DNA from: Octadecabacter temperatus
GTDB taxonomy: Bacteria; Pseudomonadota; Alphaproteobacteria; Rhodobacterales; Rhodobacteraceae
Length of the DNA: 64,000 nt
Direction of reading: 5' to 3'
Assembly: GCF_001187845.1 (NCBI RefSeq)
Contig: NZ_CP012160.1
Span: forward strand, 1,488,001-1,552,000
Shown here: positions 1 through 7,328 of the stretch, piece by piece
Numbering within the stretch: position 1 is the first letter of the stretch
Layout: each line of letters begins with the position of its first letter
Translations under genes and position numbers: made by a program
The notes under the pieces: generated by a model
Told to the model about the DNA's origin: nothing
Databases searched by the model: none
The model's input: the letters and a program-made list of their open reading frames with translations, nothing else

Positions 1-1582
1 CGCCTGCGTTGCCTTCGATGTAGTCATCACCAGCACCACCAGAGATAACGTCAGCGCCATCCATGTTGTCTGGGTTGATAGAGTACGTCAGGTTGTCGAT
101 TGCGCCGGATGAACCGAGGATCACTTCAATAGAAGCAACATTGGACAGGTTGGTGTTCACGACATGCTGACCGTTGTTTGCAGTGGTCACATCGACCTGC
201 TGCAACAGGTTGCCGTTCATGTCGTAGTACTTAACCCAAGCACCACCGTCTGCATCCAGCAACGTCAGAGACGTCACATCAGCAGGGTTTTCGAAGTTGA
301 TGTTGAATGTACCACCAGCTGCGTTGTCATCTGGGTCACCGCCGTCACGATCCTCAGAAAGGATCAGAACAGTGCCGAGGTTGTTTGTCGCAAGGTCGCT
401 GTCACCACCTGTTGGGTTGTTTGTGTCAAACGCCATTACAGGGTGACGTGGATCACCTGACGTGATTGTCACGCCTTCAGCGATGTACTGGCCTTCAACG
501 AGCTCACCTGCGGACAGGTCATTGAAGTCCTGTGTGCCGTCATAAGACATGTTGCCGCCAATGAGAGTATCGTTTCCTGCGCCGCCAAGGATGCTGTCTG
601 CGCCAACGCCGCCATAAGCTACGTCATCGCCAGTACCCATGTTGATCAGGTCATCGCCTTTGCCGCCAGAAGCAACATCATTATCAGCGCCGCCATACAG
701 TTTGTCGTCACCAGTGCCGCCAGACATTACGTCTGTGCCTGCGTCGCCGTATACAGTGTCGTTGCCTTCGCCTGCGATCAGAACGTCATTGTCGTTCATT
801 CCTTCGAGGATATCGTTGCCTTCGCCACCGTAGATGACATCGTCGCCATCTTGACCGCAAAGCGTATCATGGCCTTCGCCGCCATAGATCTCGTCGTCGC
901 CGTCGTTTGCCATGACGAGGTCATCGCCAGCGCCAGCCAGAACGATGTCGTCCTGTGCGGCTTCACCGGGAAGCAATGCATCGTTGTTGTCGATTTGGTC
1001 ACCATCTGGGTCGCCAGTGTAGGCCACGTCGATTGTGTCGTTTCCAGCAGTACCTTCTACATACCCGTCTTCTTGTGTCGCAATGTCGAAGGTGATGTCG
1101 CTTACTGCAACTGTACCAGAGTAGCTACGCTCTGGGCCGTCATCCAGAACGATCCAGAATGTCTTGAGTGGGCCTGGGATTGTGATGTTGATGTCTTGGG
1201 CGTTGTTCGTTTCACCCGGGCCAGGTGCGTTTGTTTGGGTACCAGTCACGGTATTACCGTTAACGGAGTGTACGCCAGTTGCTTCGAACTGAACTTCAAC
1301 AGGATTGCCGTCGGCATCCTTTGTCATGATGGTAATCTCGTCCAGCGCATCAACGTCTAGAACTGTGAATTGAACGTTCGTCACTTCTTCGGAGAACGTG
1401 ATGTCTGCTGAACTATCGGACGTAACGTCCCAGTTCTTCAACATACCGTTGTCAACAAACCACTCTTTGCCCTCGGCATTTTGAGGCGTTGCAATGCTAA
1501 CGCTGATGTCCCCATCAGGGCCCGCGATTGTGTTGTTTCCGTCTACGTTCGTATTTGACCAGTCAATTGTATAATCAGACAT
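1..1582 (-). CDS. RTX (hemolysin-type) calcium-binding protein, N-terminal part; C-terminus lies beyond the left edge
   Basis: An open frame of 527 codons runs from ATG at 1582 to the window edge without a stop; TAGGA lies about 7 bases before the start. The first ~170 residues (starting MSDYTIDWSN) form a non-repetitive beta-rich region. Residues ~175-340 carry glycine/aspartate nonapeptides of the RTX type (for example GGEGHDTLCGQDGDD and GGAGNDTLIGG), the calcium-binding beta-roll signature. A second non-repetitive domain follows (~340-505), and repeats resume at the edge. Such proteins are normally exported by type I secretion through a C-terminal signal, which is outside the window. No signal peptide is visible, as expected. 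Exact function (adhesin, enzyme, toxin) cannot be told. Confidence 0.9.
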   Translation of the reverse strand, partial: MSDYTIDWSNTNVDGNNTIAGPDGDISVSIATPQNAEGKEWFVDNGMLKNWDVTSDSSADITFSEEVTNVQFTVLDVDALDEITIMTKDADGNPVEVQFEATGVHSVNGNTVTGTQTNAPGPGETNNAQDINITIPGPLKTFWIVLDDGPERSYSGTVAVSDITFDIATQEDGYVEGTAGNDTIDVAYTGDPDGDQIDNNDALLPGEAAQDDIVLAGAGDDLVMANDGDDEIYGGEGHDTLCGQDGDDVIYGGEGNDILEGMNDNDVLIAGEGNDTVYGDAGTDVMSGGTGDDKLYGGADNDVASGGKGDDLINMGTGDDVAYGGVGADSILGGAGNDTLIGGNMSYDGTQDFNDLSAGELVEGQYIAEGVTITSGDPRHPVMAFDTNNPTGGDSDLATNNLGTVLILSEDRDGGDPDDNAAGGTFNINFENPADVTSLTLLDADGGAWVKYYDMNGNLLQQVDVTTANNGQHVVNTNLSNVASIEVILGSSGAIDNLTYSINPDNMDGADVISGGAGDDYIEGNAG

Positions 1583-2263
1583 CGTTAATCCTACTTTCCC
1601 CAAGTCGACCAACCCAGGCCGACCTATTGATGACACGTATGTGTGAAACTGGGTTTTGGGCCACAGCTACACGCACACGCCGACCGCACTAACAAAGTGC
1701 GATCAAACTCTCATCCGCTAGTAAAAGGGAAAGCCCCGATCACGCAGACACCACTCACTTCATCAAGACCTAAATCTCGACCCGGCTTCCCCAGTCAGCC
1801 GGCATGCCCCCCAGATGGGCCTGTTCTGAATACAGACAGAATTGTGTTCAAAAAAGCGAAAAGTGGCACGATTGCGTTACTCGGCTCATTCAATGCTGCG
1901 ACTGCACACTCATAGGTTGCGCTTTACCTAAGGTAATGAGAAACGACTGTTTCCAAATTGGAAACGACGACAGCCGAAAAACCCCAGAAACGCTACATTT
2001 TGCAACCAATCGGTCAAATTTCCGGCTATTGGCCTAAAAATATGTACAATTTTGAACGGGGGAAAAAAACAAAAGTTTTCCCCCAAAAGGCACCTAACTT
2101 AAGTACAGGCCCCCCTTTAAGGGCCTTCCAGCAAGGAAACAAACTTCGCAAATTTAATCGATTTGTATCCGCTTCGGCAACGTTACCGATTCGAATTATG
2201 ACGCAACGTCACAAACCAACTAAAATCTGATATGAATTTTGTCGCATGCATCACCACTTTAAG
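1583..2263. other. long AT-rich gene-poor interval upstream of the RTX gene
   Basis: About 680 bases between the RTX start and tRNA-Leu. Short open frames are present but none has a credible ribosome site or a recognisable product. It probably holds the promoter and regulatory sites of the RTX gene, including the inverted repeat at 1949-1965. Confidence 0.5.
1949..1965. promoter_or_regulatory. 17-base perfect inverted repeat, candidate operator
   Basis: GTTTCCAAATTGGAAAC: two 8-base arms (GTTTCCAA / TTGGAAAC) around a single A. It lies about 370 bases upstream of the RTX start with no coding sequence around it. The symmetry fits a dimeric regulator site, but the regulator is unknown. Confidence 0.35.
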
Positions 2264-2349
2264 TGGTACCGGTGGCCGGACTCGAACCGGCACGATGTCA
2301 CCATCGGGGGATTTTGAATCCCCTGCGTCTACCATTCCGCCACACCGGC
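2264..2349 (-). tRNA. tRNA-Leu (anticodon CAA)
   Basis: On the minus strand a complete class II tRNA folds: acceptor arm beginning GCCGGTG, anticodon stem GGGGA/TCCCC enclosing loop TTCAAAA (anticodon CAA, reads UUG), a long variable arm, T-arm with GGTTCGAGTCC, and an encoded CCA end. The first acceptor pair appears to be G-U. The long variable arm agrees with leucine identity. Confidence 0.95.
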
Positions 2350-2411
2350 ACACGCGACAAGGGGGCGAATACCCCTCGTCTCGCGCGACGTCAACGGCGA
2401 TAAATCAAGTT

Positions 2412-3269
2412 TTAGAGGTTATTGGTCTCAAACGTATTACATGCGGCCATTTGCATCGTTTCATAACCGGTCCGGAACCAGCGCTGACGCTGCTCTGATG
2501 TCCCATGTGTAAAGGTATGTGGCTGGACCGTGCGCCCAGCATTGCGTTGCAACGTGTCATCGCCAATCTGTGCAGCCGCATTCATCGCTTCGCCAATGTC
2601 GCCGCGTTCAAGTGAATTGAACTTTTCTTGCGCCAAACGTGCCCAGATACCGGAAAAACAATCTGCCTGAAGTTCAATGCGCACCGAAATTTCGTTACTT
2701 TCCCGTTCGCTAACCTGTGCACGAATGCGGTTGGCCTGTGACAAGATGCCAAGTTCATTCTGGACATGATGTGCAACTTCATGGGCCACAACATAAGCCG
2801 CTGCAAAGTCCCCACCTGCCCCGAGACGGTTTTCAAGCGTCACGAAAAACTCTGTATCAAGGTAAGCCTTCTGATCGCCTGGGCAATAAAACGGCCCGGA
2901 TGCACCGGATGCACCCCCACAAGGTGACTGCGTTGCACCCTTAAACAGAACCATAGTTGGTGGATTATATGCCCGCCCAACTTGGCGTTCAAAAACATCC
3001 GCCCAAATTTCTTCTGTGTCAGCCAGAGTAACTGAGACGAATTGCGCGGCCATTTCATCGGCAGCGGTAACTTCACCGCCACTTGCTTGCTGTTCAGTTC
3101 CACCGCCAAGATCAACAAAACCCGAAGTATCAAAACCGAAGTACAACCCAGCGAGCAAGATCAACACACCGGCAATGCCACCAATGCCCCCCGCCTTACG
3201 CGCGCCACCGCCTGTACTGCGGCGACGATCCTCAATATTGCTGCTGCCACGTCTACCTTGCCACTTCAT
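2412..3269 (-). CDS. ypfJ: YpfJ-family neutral zinc metallopeptidase
   Basis: Putative membrane-anchored zinc protease of 285 residues. After a basic N-terminus (MKWQGRRGS) there is one hydrophobic segment at residues ~25-46. The HEVAH zinc motif lies near residue 163, with downstream ELQAD as the probable third-ligand region, matching the YpfJ/neutral zinc metallopeptidase family. ATG at 3269 is preferred over ATG at 3275 because AGAGGA is about 7 bases from the former and almost touches the latter. Physiological substrate is not known for the family. It stands alone between tRNA-Leu and the divergent ExoD-like gene. Confidence 0.88.
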   Translation of the reverse strand: MKWQGRRGSSNIEDRRRSTGGGARKAGGIGGIAGVLILLAGLYFGFDTSGFVDLGGGTEQQASGGEVTAADEMAAQFVSVTLADTEEIWADVFERQVGRAYNPPTMVLFKGATQSPCGGASGASGPFYCPGDQKAYLDTEFFVTLENRLGAGGDFAAAYVVAHEVAHHVQNELGILSQANRIRAQVSERESNEISVRIELQADCFSGIWARLAQEKFNSLERGDIGEAMNAAAQIGDDTLQRNAGRTVQPHTFTHGTSEQRQRWFRTGYETMQMAACNTFETNNL

Positions 3270-3423
3270 CTGCATATCCTCTGCACATTGTTGCTGTTGA
3301 CCATACAGCTTGTCTCTGGCCTAAGAAACCAAACAAATAAGAGCAGCATTACATGATCCGTCGTCTTTATAACTGTACCTTGTCCCCGGCCAACAATACC
3401 TGTGCCATAAAAGGGGGACGCCC

Positions 3424-4038
3424 ATGACAACCTCAGCTCATTCAGATCTAGCGATCTCGCAACAGCTCGCGCAACTGGCTGCAAACGCCCCCGATGAGAC
3501 CGTCACACTTGACTGGGTTCTGCATCATCTGAACGAACGCGCGTTTGGCCTGTTTCTGCTTGTTTTGGCTTTGCCCTGCTGCATTCCCTTTCTTTATGGA
3601 ATCCCGCAGGTCGTGGCCTTGCCGCTGATGCTCGTATCGATCCAAATCGTATTCGGCCGCAGACTTCCGTGGCTTCCGGCAAAACTGGGTGCACGCACAG
3701 TCACGCAGGCGGGGCTTCAGAGCCTGTCGGACCGTGCAGGCCCGTGGCTACGCAAAATCGAAGCCATCAGTCACCCAAGGCTTTCAGCCCTGTCCCGCCC
3801 GCCAATGGACCGTTTGGTTGGCATAGGGCTTGTCCTTTTCAGCGCCTCCATCCTTGTCCCGCTTCCCGGCACCAATTCCGTTCCGGGTATGGCTGTGGTC
3901 ATAATTTCAATGGGTCTTTTACAGCGGGATGGCATTTTGATCCTTCTGGGCCTACTCCTTGGAACAGCATGGATCGCAACCTTGATTATTGCGGGTGCGA
4001 CATTGGCCACCCTATTGCGTGGCTGGCTCGGGATATAA
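3424..4038 (+). CDS. ExoD-family exopolysaccharide synthesis membrane protein
   Basis: 204 residues with a soluble N-terminal helix region (about 1-35), then several hydrophobic segments; motifs such as LPCCIPFLYGIPQVVALP and LFSASILVPLPGTNSVPGM are typical of the ExoD family. ExoD was first linked to exopolysaccharide production and alkaline tolerance in rhizobia; the molecular activity is unknown. A strong GGGGGA ribosome site sits 7 bases before the ATG. Next downstream is dsbB, on the same strand after 56 bases, but there is no reason to link them functionally. Confidence 0.82.
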   Translation: MTTSAHSDLAISQQLAQLAANAPDETVTLDWVLHHLNERAFGLFLLVLALPCCIPFLYGIPQVVALPLMLVSIQIVFGRRLPWLPAKLGARTVTQAGLQSLSDRAGPWLRKIEAISHPRLSALSRPPMDRLVGIGLVLFSASILVPLPGTNSVPGMAVVIISMGLLQRDGILILLGLLLGTAWIATLIIAGATLATLLRGWLGI

Positions 4039-4094
4039 TGCTTCGAAATCACTTGCTAACTGGCCCAAACGGCTGTGAAGGACTCGGTTAAGAA

Positions 4095-4544
4095 ATGACG
4101 AAATCTCAATACATTTTCATTGCTGCTTTCGGCAGCTTCGCTCTCCTTGCTGGCGCGTTCCTGTTTCAATTCTTGGGCTATGCGCCTTGCAAAATGTGCC
4201 TGTGGCAACGCTATCCGCACGCGGTGGCCATCGTCCTCGGAATCTTGGCACTCATGCTCACACGCTTCCAAACCCAGCTGGCGCTCCTCGGCGCGCTCGC
4301 GGCCCTCACAACCGGTGGCATCGGCGTCTACCATACAGGGGTCGAGCGTGGTTTGTGGGAAGGCCCGACAAGCTGCACAGGTGGCGGCGCATTAAACTTG
4401 GCAGATCCTCTCAGCACCGACATTGCACCAATTGTCATGTGTGACGATGTCGTCTGGTCGCTCATGGGCCTTTCAATGGCCTCCTACAACGCGCTGATCT
4501 CACTTGTATTGCTGGGCCTTTGGATCGCGGCTGCGCGCCGATAA
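4095..4544 (+). CDS. dsbB: disulfide bond formation protein DsbB
   Basis: Inner-membrane quinone reductase that re-oxidises the periplasmic thiol oxidase DsbA. The 149-residue protein has four hydrophobic helices. The first periplasmic cysteine pair is C32-K-M-C35 (followed by LWQRYPH) and the second pair is probably C94 and C116 in the second periplasmic loop. Size and topology match short alphaproteobacterial DsbB proteins. No dsbA gene is visible nearby. Confidence 0.9.
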   Translation: MTKSQYIFIAAFGSFALLAGAFLFQFLGYAPCKMCLWQRYPHAVAIVLGILALMLTRFQTQLALLGALAALTTGGIGVYHTGVERGLWEGPTSCTGGGALNLADPLSTDIAPIVMCDDVVWSLMGLSMASYNALISLVLLGLWIAAARR

Positions 4545-4587
4545 TCAAACCCTTTCTTCCGCTTTGCTTTTGTTTTGTAAGTAACCC

Positions 4588-4608
4588 GGGGCCCTAGCGG
4601 CTGGCCCC
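4588..4608. terminator. GC-rich inverted repeat between convergent genes, possible bidirectional terminator
   Basis: GGGGCC and GGCCCC are separated by nine bases in the gap between dsbB and the convergent Lrp gene. The sequence CCCTAGC also occurs twice. There is no clear T-run on either strand, so termination is only suggested by position. Part of it (CTGGCCCC) resembles the end of the structured repeat seen at 7.2 and 32.4 kb. Confidence 0.3.
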
Positions 4609-4618
4609 TAGCCCGCCC

Positions 4619-5050
4619 TCACCGCCCCGCGCGACGTGTTGACAGCAACAAACTTGTCTCTGATCGCGTGACGCCGTCCATCCGACGAATGCGAAACAAC
4701 ACCGCATCCAGAACATCCAGCGTCTCGGTGCCGATCTCAACGATCAAATCCCACGTGCCGTTTGTAGAATGCACGGCCTGAACCTCAACCATGCCCAAAA
4801 GCGCGCGCATGACTTTGTCGGTTCCACGCCCCTCGATACCCAGCATCATCAAGCCACGAACGCTATGGGCTGCGACATCGCTTCGGGTTTGAACCGTGAA
4901 CCCAGCAATCTCACCGCTAGCCCGCAAACGATCCATCCGCGCCTTAACCGTGGCGCGTGTCACGCCAAGATCGGCACTGAGGTCAGAAACCGCCGCGCGC
5001 CCATCGCGTTTTAGTGCCTGCACAAGCCTACTATCCAATTCGTCCAACAT
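4619..5050 (-). CDS. Lrp/AsnC-family transcriptional regulator
   Basis: 143-residue regulator: N-terminal winged helix-turn-helix (residues ~3-50, including DLSADLGVTRATVKARMDRL) followed by an AsnC ligand-binding domain. It is divergent from the arginase-ornithine cyclodeaminase operon with 102 bases between the two starts. Arginase genes with adjacent divergent Lrp-type activators are common (ArgR/PutR-like local control), so I infer arginine- or ornithine-responsive control of rocF. The inference rests on position only. Confidence 0.88.
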   Translation of the reverse strand: MLDELDSRLVQALKRDGRAAVSDLSADLGVTRATVKARMDRLRASGEIAGFTVQTRSDVAAHSVRGLMMLGIEGRGTDKVMRALLGMVEVQAVHSTNGTWDLIVEIGTETLDVLDAVLFRIRRMDGVTRSETSLLLSTRRAGR

Positions 5051-5152
5051 AGCTGACCACTTTGCTAATTAACCGCGCAATTTGCACAATGCGCTTTCTT
5101 CACTGCTCCGTCAATTCCGGCGAAGATATCTCAAATCATTTCGGAGCCCCTC

Positions 5153-6076
5153 ATGACCCCACAAGACATTCTTCTCATCGGCGCCCCTGTAGACAGCGGT
5201 AAAGACCGCAAAGGGTGCATAATGGGGCCAGACGCTTACCGCACCGCCCGCCTTGCCGAGACTTTGGTTGAACTGGGTCACAATGTTTCTGACTTAGGCA
5301 ACCTTACCGCCGAAAACACGGACATTTCGGAACATGACCACCTCGTCGCCCTGCCCCAAACCGTCGGCTGGACGCGCACATTGCAAGAGGCCGCAAAAGA
5401 CGCAGCTCCAAAGGGTTTGCCGATTTTCTTAGGTGGTGATCACTCTCTCGCACTCGGCACGGTCACAGGTATTGCCGATCACGCGGCCGACGTTGGGCGA
5501 CCGCTTTTCGTGCTTTGGCTCGATGCCCACAGCGATTTTCACACGCCACAATCCACCGCCTCTGGCAATCTCCACGGCACGCCAACTGCTTATTTCACGG
5601 GGCGCACAGGCTTTGACGCCTTTCCCGCGGTCAACAATCCCGTTCCAACAGAAAACGTCTGCATGATCGGCCTACGTTCCGTTGACCCCGCCGAACACGC
5701 AGCCCTCGCCGATACGAACGTTAGCATCGCCGACATGCGCGCAATCGACGAAGGCGGCATTCGCGCGCCATTGGCCGAATTCCTTGCCAAAGTTGAGGCC
5801 GCCAATGGCCTACTTCATGTCTCTCTCGATGTCGATTTCCTCGACCCCGACATTGCGCCCGCAGTTGGCACAACTGTCCCAGGTGGCGCGACCCTACGCG
5901 AAGCCCACCTCGTGATGGAAATGCTACACGACAGCCAGCGCGTCACCTCCCTCGATTTGGTCGAACTTAACCCCTTCATGGATGAGCGCGGCAAAACCGC
6001 CTCTTTGATGGTTGATCTCACAGCCTCGCTCATGGGCCGCCGCGTCTTTGACCGTCCAACCCGCGCCTTTACCTAA
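5153..6076 (+). CDS. rocF: arginase
   Basis: Hydrolyses L-arginine to L-ornithine and urea with a binuclear manganese centre. The metal ligands are all visible: H97 in GGDHSL, D124-A-H126-S-D128, and D226-V-D228 in SLDVDFLDPD. The length (307) matches bacterial arginases. The N-terminal GAPVDSGKDRKGCIMGPDAYR is typical. It is the first gene of an operon with ornithine cyclodeaminase (10-base gap), giving arginine to proline in two steps plus urea and ammonia. The divergent Lrp gene is the likely regulator. Confidence 0.95.
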   Translation: MTPQDILLIGAPVDSGKDRKGCIMGPDAYRTARLAETLVELGHNVSDLGNLTAENTDISEHDHLVALPQTVGWTRTLQEAAKDAAPKGLPIFLGGDHSLALGTVTGIADHAADVGRPLFVLWLDAHSDFHTPQSTASGNLHGTPTAYFTGRTGFDAFPAVNNPVPTENVCMIGLRSVDPAEHAALADTNVSIADMRAIDEGGIRAPLAEFLAKVEAANGLLHVSLDVDFLDPDIAPAVGTTVPGGATLREAHLVMEMLHDSQRVTSLDLVELNPFMDERGKTASLMVDLTASLMGRRVFDRPTRAFT

Positions 6077-6086
6077 GGAAATGAAC

Positions 6087-7130
6087 ATGCAATCGCCTTC
6101 AAAACTCGCCCTTGTGCCCTTTGTGTCCGTTGAAAACATGATGCGCCTTGTTCATCACAACGGACTTGATGAGATGCTCATCCGCATCGCTGACACGATC
6201 GAAAACGATTTCTTGCGTTGGGATCAGTTCGACAAAACGCCGCGCGTCGCGTCGCATTCCGATGTTGGCGTGATCGAGCTTATGCCCACATCTGATGGCG
6301 AGATGTATGGGTTCAAATACGTCAACGGCCACCCGAAAAACACCGCTGAAGGTCTGCAAACAGTCACGGCCTTCGGCCTGCTTGCGGACGTGCATTCCGG
6401 TTACCCCGTTCTGCTGTCTGAAATGACTTTGCTAACGGCCCTACGCACCGCAGCTATGTCCGCATTGGCCGCCAAACACCTCGCCCCAAAAGACGCGACA
6501 ACAATGGCGATGATCGGCAACGGCGCACAGTCTGAATTCCAATGCCGTGCCTTTCAGGCGATCTGTGGCATCACACATGTGCGCCTATTCGACACCGACG
6601 CGGCTGCAACACAAAAATGTGCAAAGAACCTTGAAAACAGCGGCTTGCATGTAACGATGTGTCAAACCGCAGAGGACGCCGTGACGGGTGCGCAGATCAT
6701 AACGACCTGCACCGCAGACAAACAAAACGCAACCGTTCTGACCGACAACATGGTCGGTGCTGGCGTCCACATCAACGCCATCGGTGGCGACTGCCCGGGC
6801 AAAACGGAACTCCACGCCGATATCCTTCACCGTTCCTCAATCTTCGTGGAATACCCGCCACAAACCCGCGTTGAAGGTGAAATCCAGGCCCTCAATAACG
6901 ACCACCCCGTCATTGAACTCCACGAGGTCTTTGCGGGCAAAACGGCGGGCCGTACAGACGACAAGCAGATAACGCTGTTCGATTCAGTTGGCTTTGCGAT
7001 TGAGGACTTCTCCGCGCTGCGCTGCATCAAAGACGCGATCAAAGGAACGGATTTTTACATCGATTTCGACATGCTTGCGGACCCTGACGACCCTCGCGAC
7101 CTATATGGCATGCTCAACCGCGCGAAATAG
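6087..7130 (+). CDS. ocd: ornithine cyclodeaminase
   Basis: Converts L-ornithine to L-proline and ammonia with bound NAD. 347 residues in the ornithine cyclodeaminase/mu-crystallin fold; it contains the nucleotide-binding GNGAQSEFQ segment and the INAIGGDCPGKTEL segment typical of true ornithine cyclodeaminases. The frame is open further upstream into arginase, but AAGGA at 6075-6079 is 7 bases from ATG 6087 and only 1 from ATG 6081, so 6087 is chosen. It directly follows arginase, so both act in arginine use as nitrogen source. Confidence 0.93.
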   Translation: MQSPSKLALVPFVSVENMMRLVHHNGLDEMLIRIADTIENDFLRWDQFDKTPRVASHSDVGVIELMPTSDGEMYGFKYVNGHPKNTAEGLQTVTAFGLLADVHSGYPVLLSEMTLLTALRTAAMSALAAKHLAPKDATTMAMIGNGAQSEFQCRAFQAICGITHVRLFDTDAAATQKCAKNLENSGLHVTMCQTAEDAVTGAQIITTCTADKQNATVLTDNMVGAGVHINAIGGDCPGKTELHADILHRSSIFVEYPPQTRVEGEIQALNNDHPVIELHEVFAGKTAGRTDDKQITLFDSVGFAIEDFSALRCIKDAIKGTDFYIDFDMLADPDDPRDLYGMLNRAK

Positions 7131-7149
7131 TCCTAGGTGCCGCGCCTGT

Positions 7150-7208
7150 CTTTGTCTCAAAAATATCCCGGGGGGGAGTCCGCAGGACGGGGGGGCTGGC
7201 CCCCCTCT
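7150..7208. repeat. structured GC-rich repeat, copy A
   Basis: Begins TGTCTTTGTCTCAAAAATAT, then CCCGGGGGGG, a small hairpin GTCC-GCA-GGAC, and a hairpin of a G-run, CTGG and a C-run. A second copy lies at 32411-32470 with the same order of elements but a changed stem sequence. It lies between ocd and gyrA. Similar GC-rich elements behind genes are, as far as I recall, frequent in Rhodobacteraceae genomes; function unknown. Confidence 0.7.
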
Positions 7209-7245
7209 GGATCGGATTTGCGTAAGCAAATTCGACTGTCAGACG

Positions 7246-7273
7246 TTGCACCATCCCTAGCCTCTGATATAGA
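7246..7273 (+). promoter_or_regulatory. candidate sigma-70 promoter of gyrA
   Basis: TTGCAC (7246-7251) and TATAGA (7268-7273) are 16 bases apart, about 55 bases upstream of the gyrA start. The match is imperfect and unsupported by other data. Confidence 0.3.
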
Positions 7274-7296
7274 TTGTACTAACAATATATAGAGGG

Positions 7297-7312
7297 ACCG
7301 AGTCAGCTCGGT
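7297..7312 (+). promoter_or_regulatory. hairpin in the gyrA leader
   Basis: ACCGAG-TCAG-CTCGGT forms a 6-bp stem with a 4-base loop ending 16 bases before the gyrA ATG, next to the ribosome site (AGGCAGG). It could influence translation initiation; this is inference. Confidence 0.35.
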
Positions 7313-7328
7313 CAGGCAGGCGAACGAC

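Noticed and set aside
575..915. Short tandem-like DNA repeats that might suggest a CRISPR or minisatellite
   Set aside because: They encode the RTX nonapeptides in one continuous frame and are not regularly spaced identical units.
1643..2230. Three overlapping 77-90-codon frames upstream of the RTX gene
   Set aside because: AT-rich non-coding DNA with no start signals and low-complexity products.
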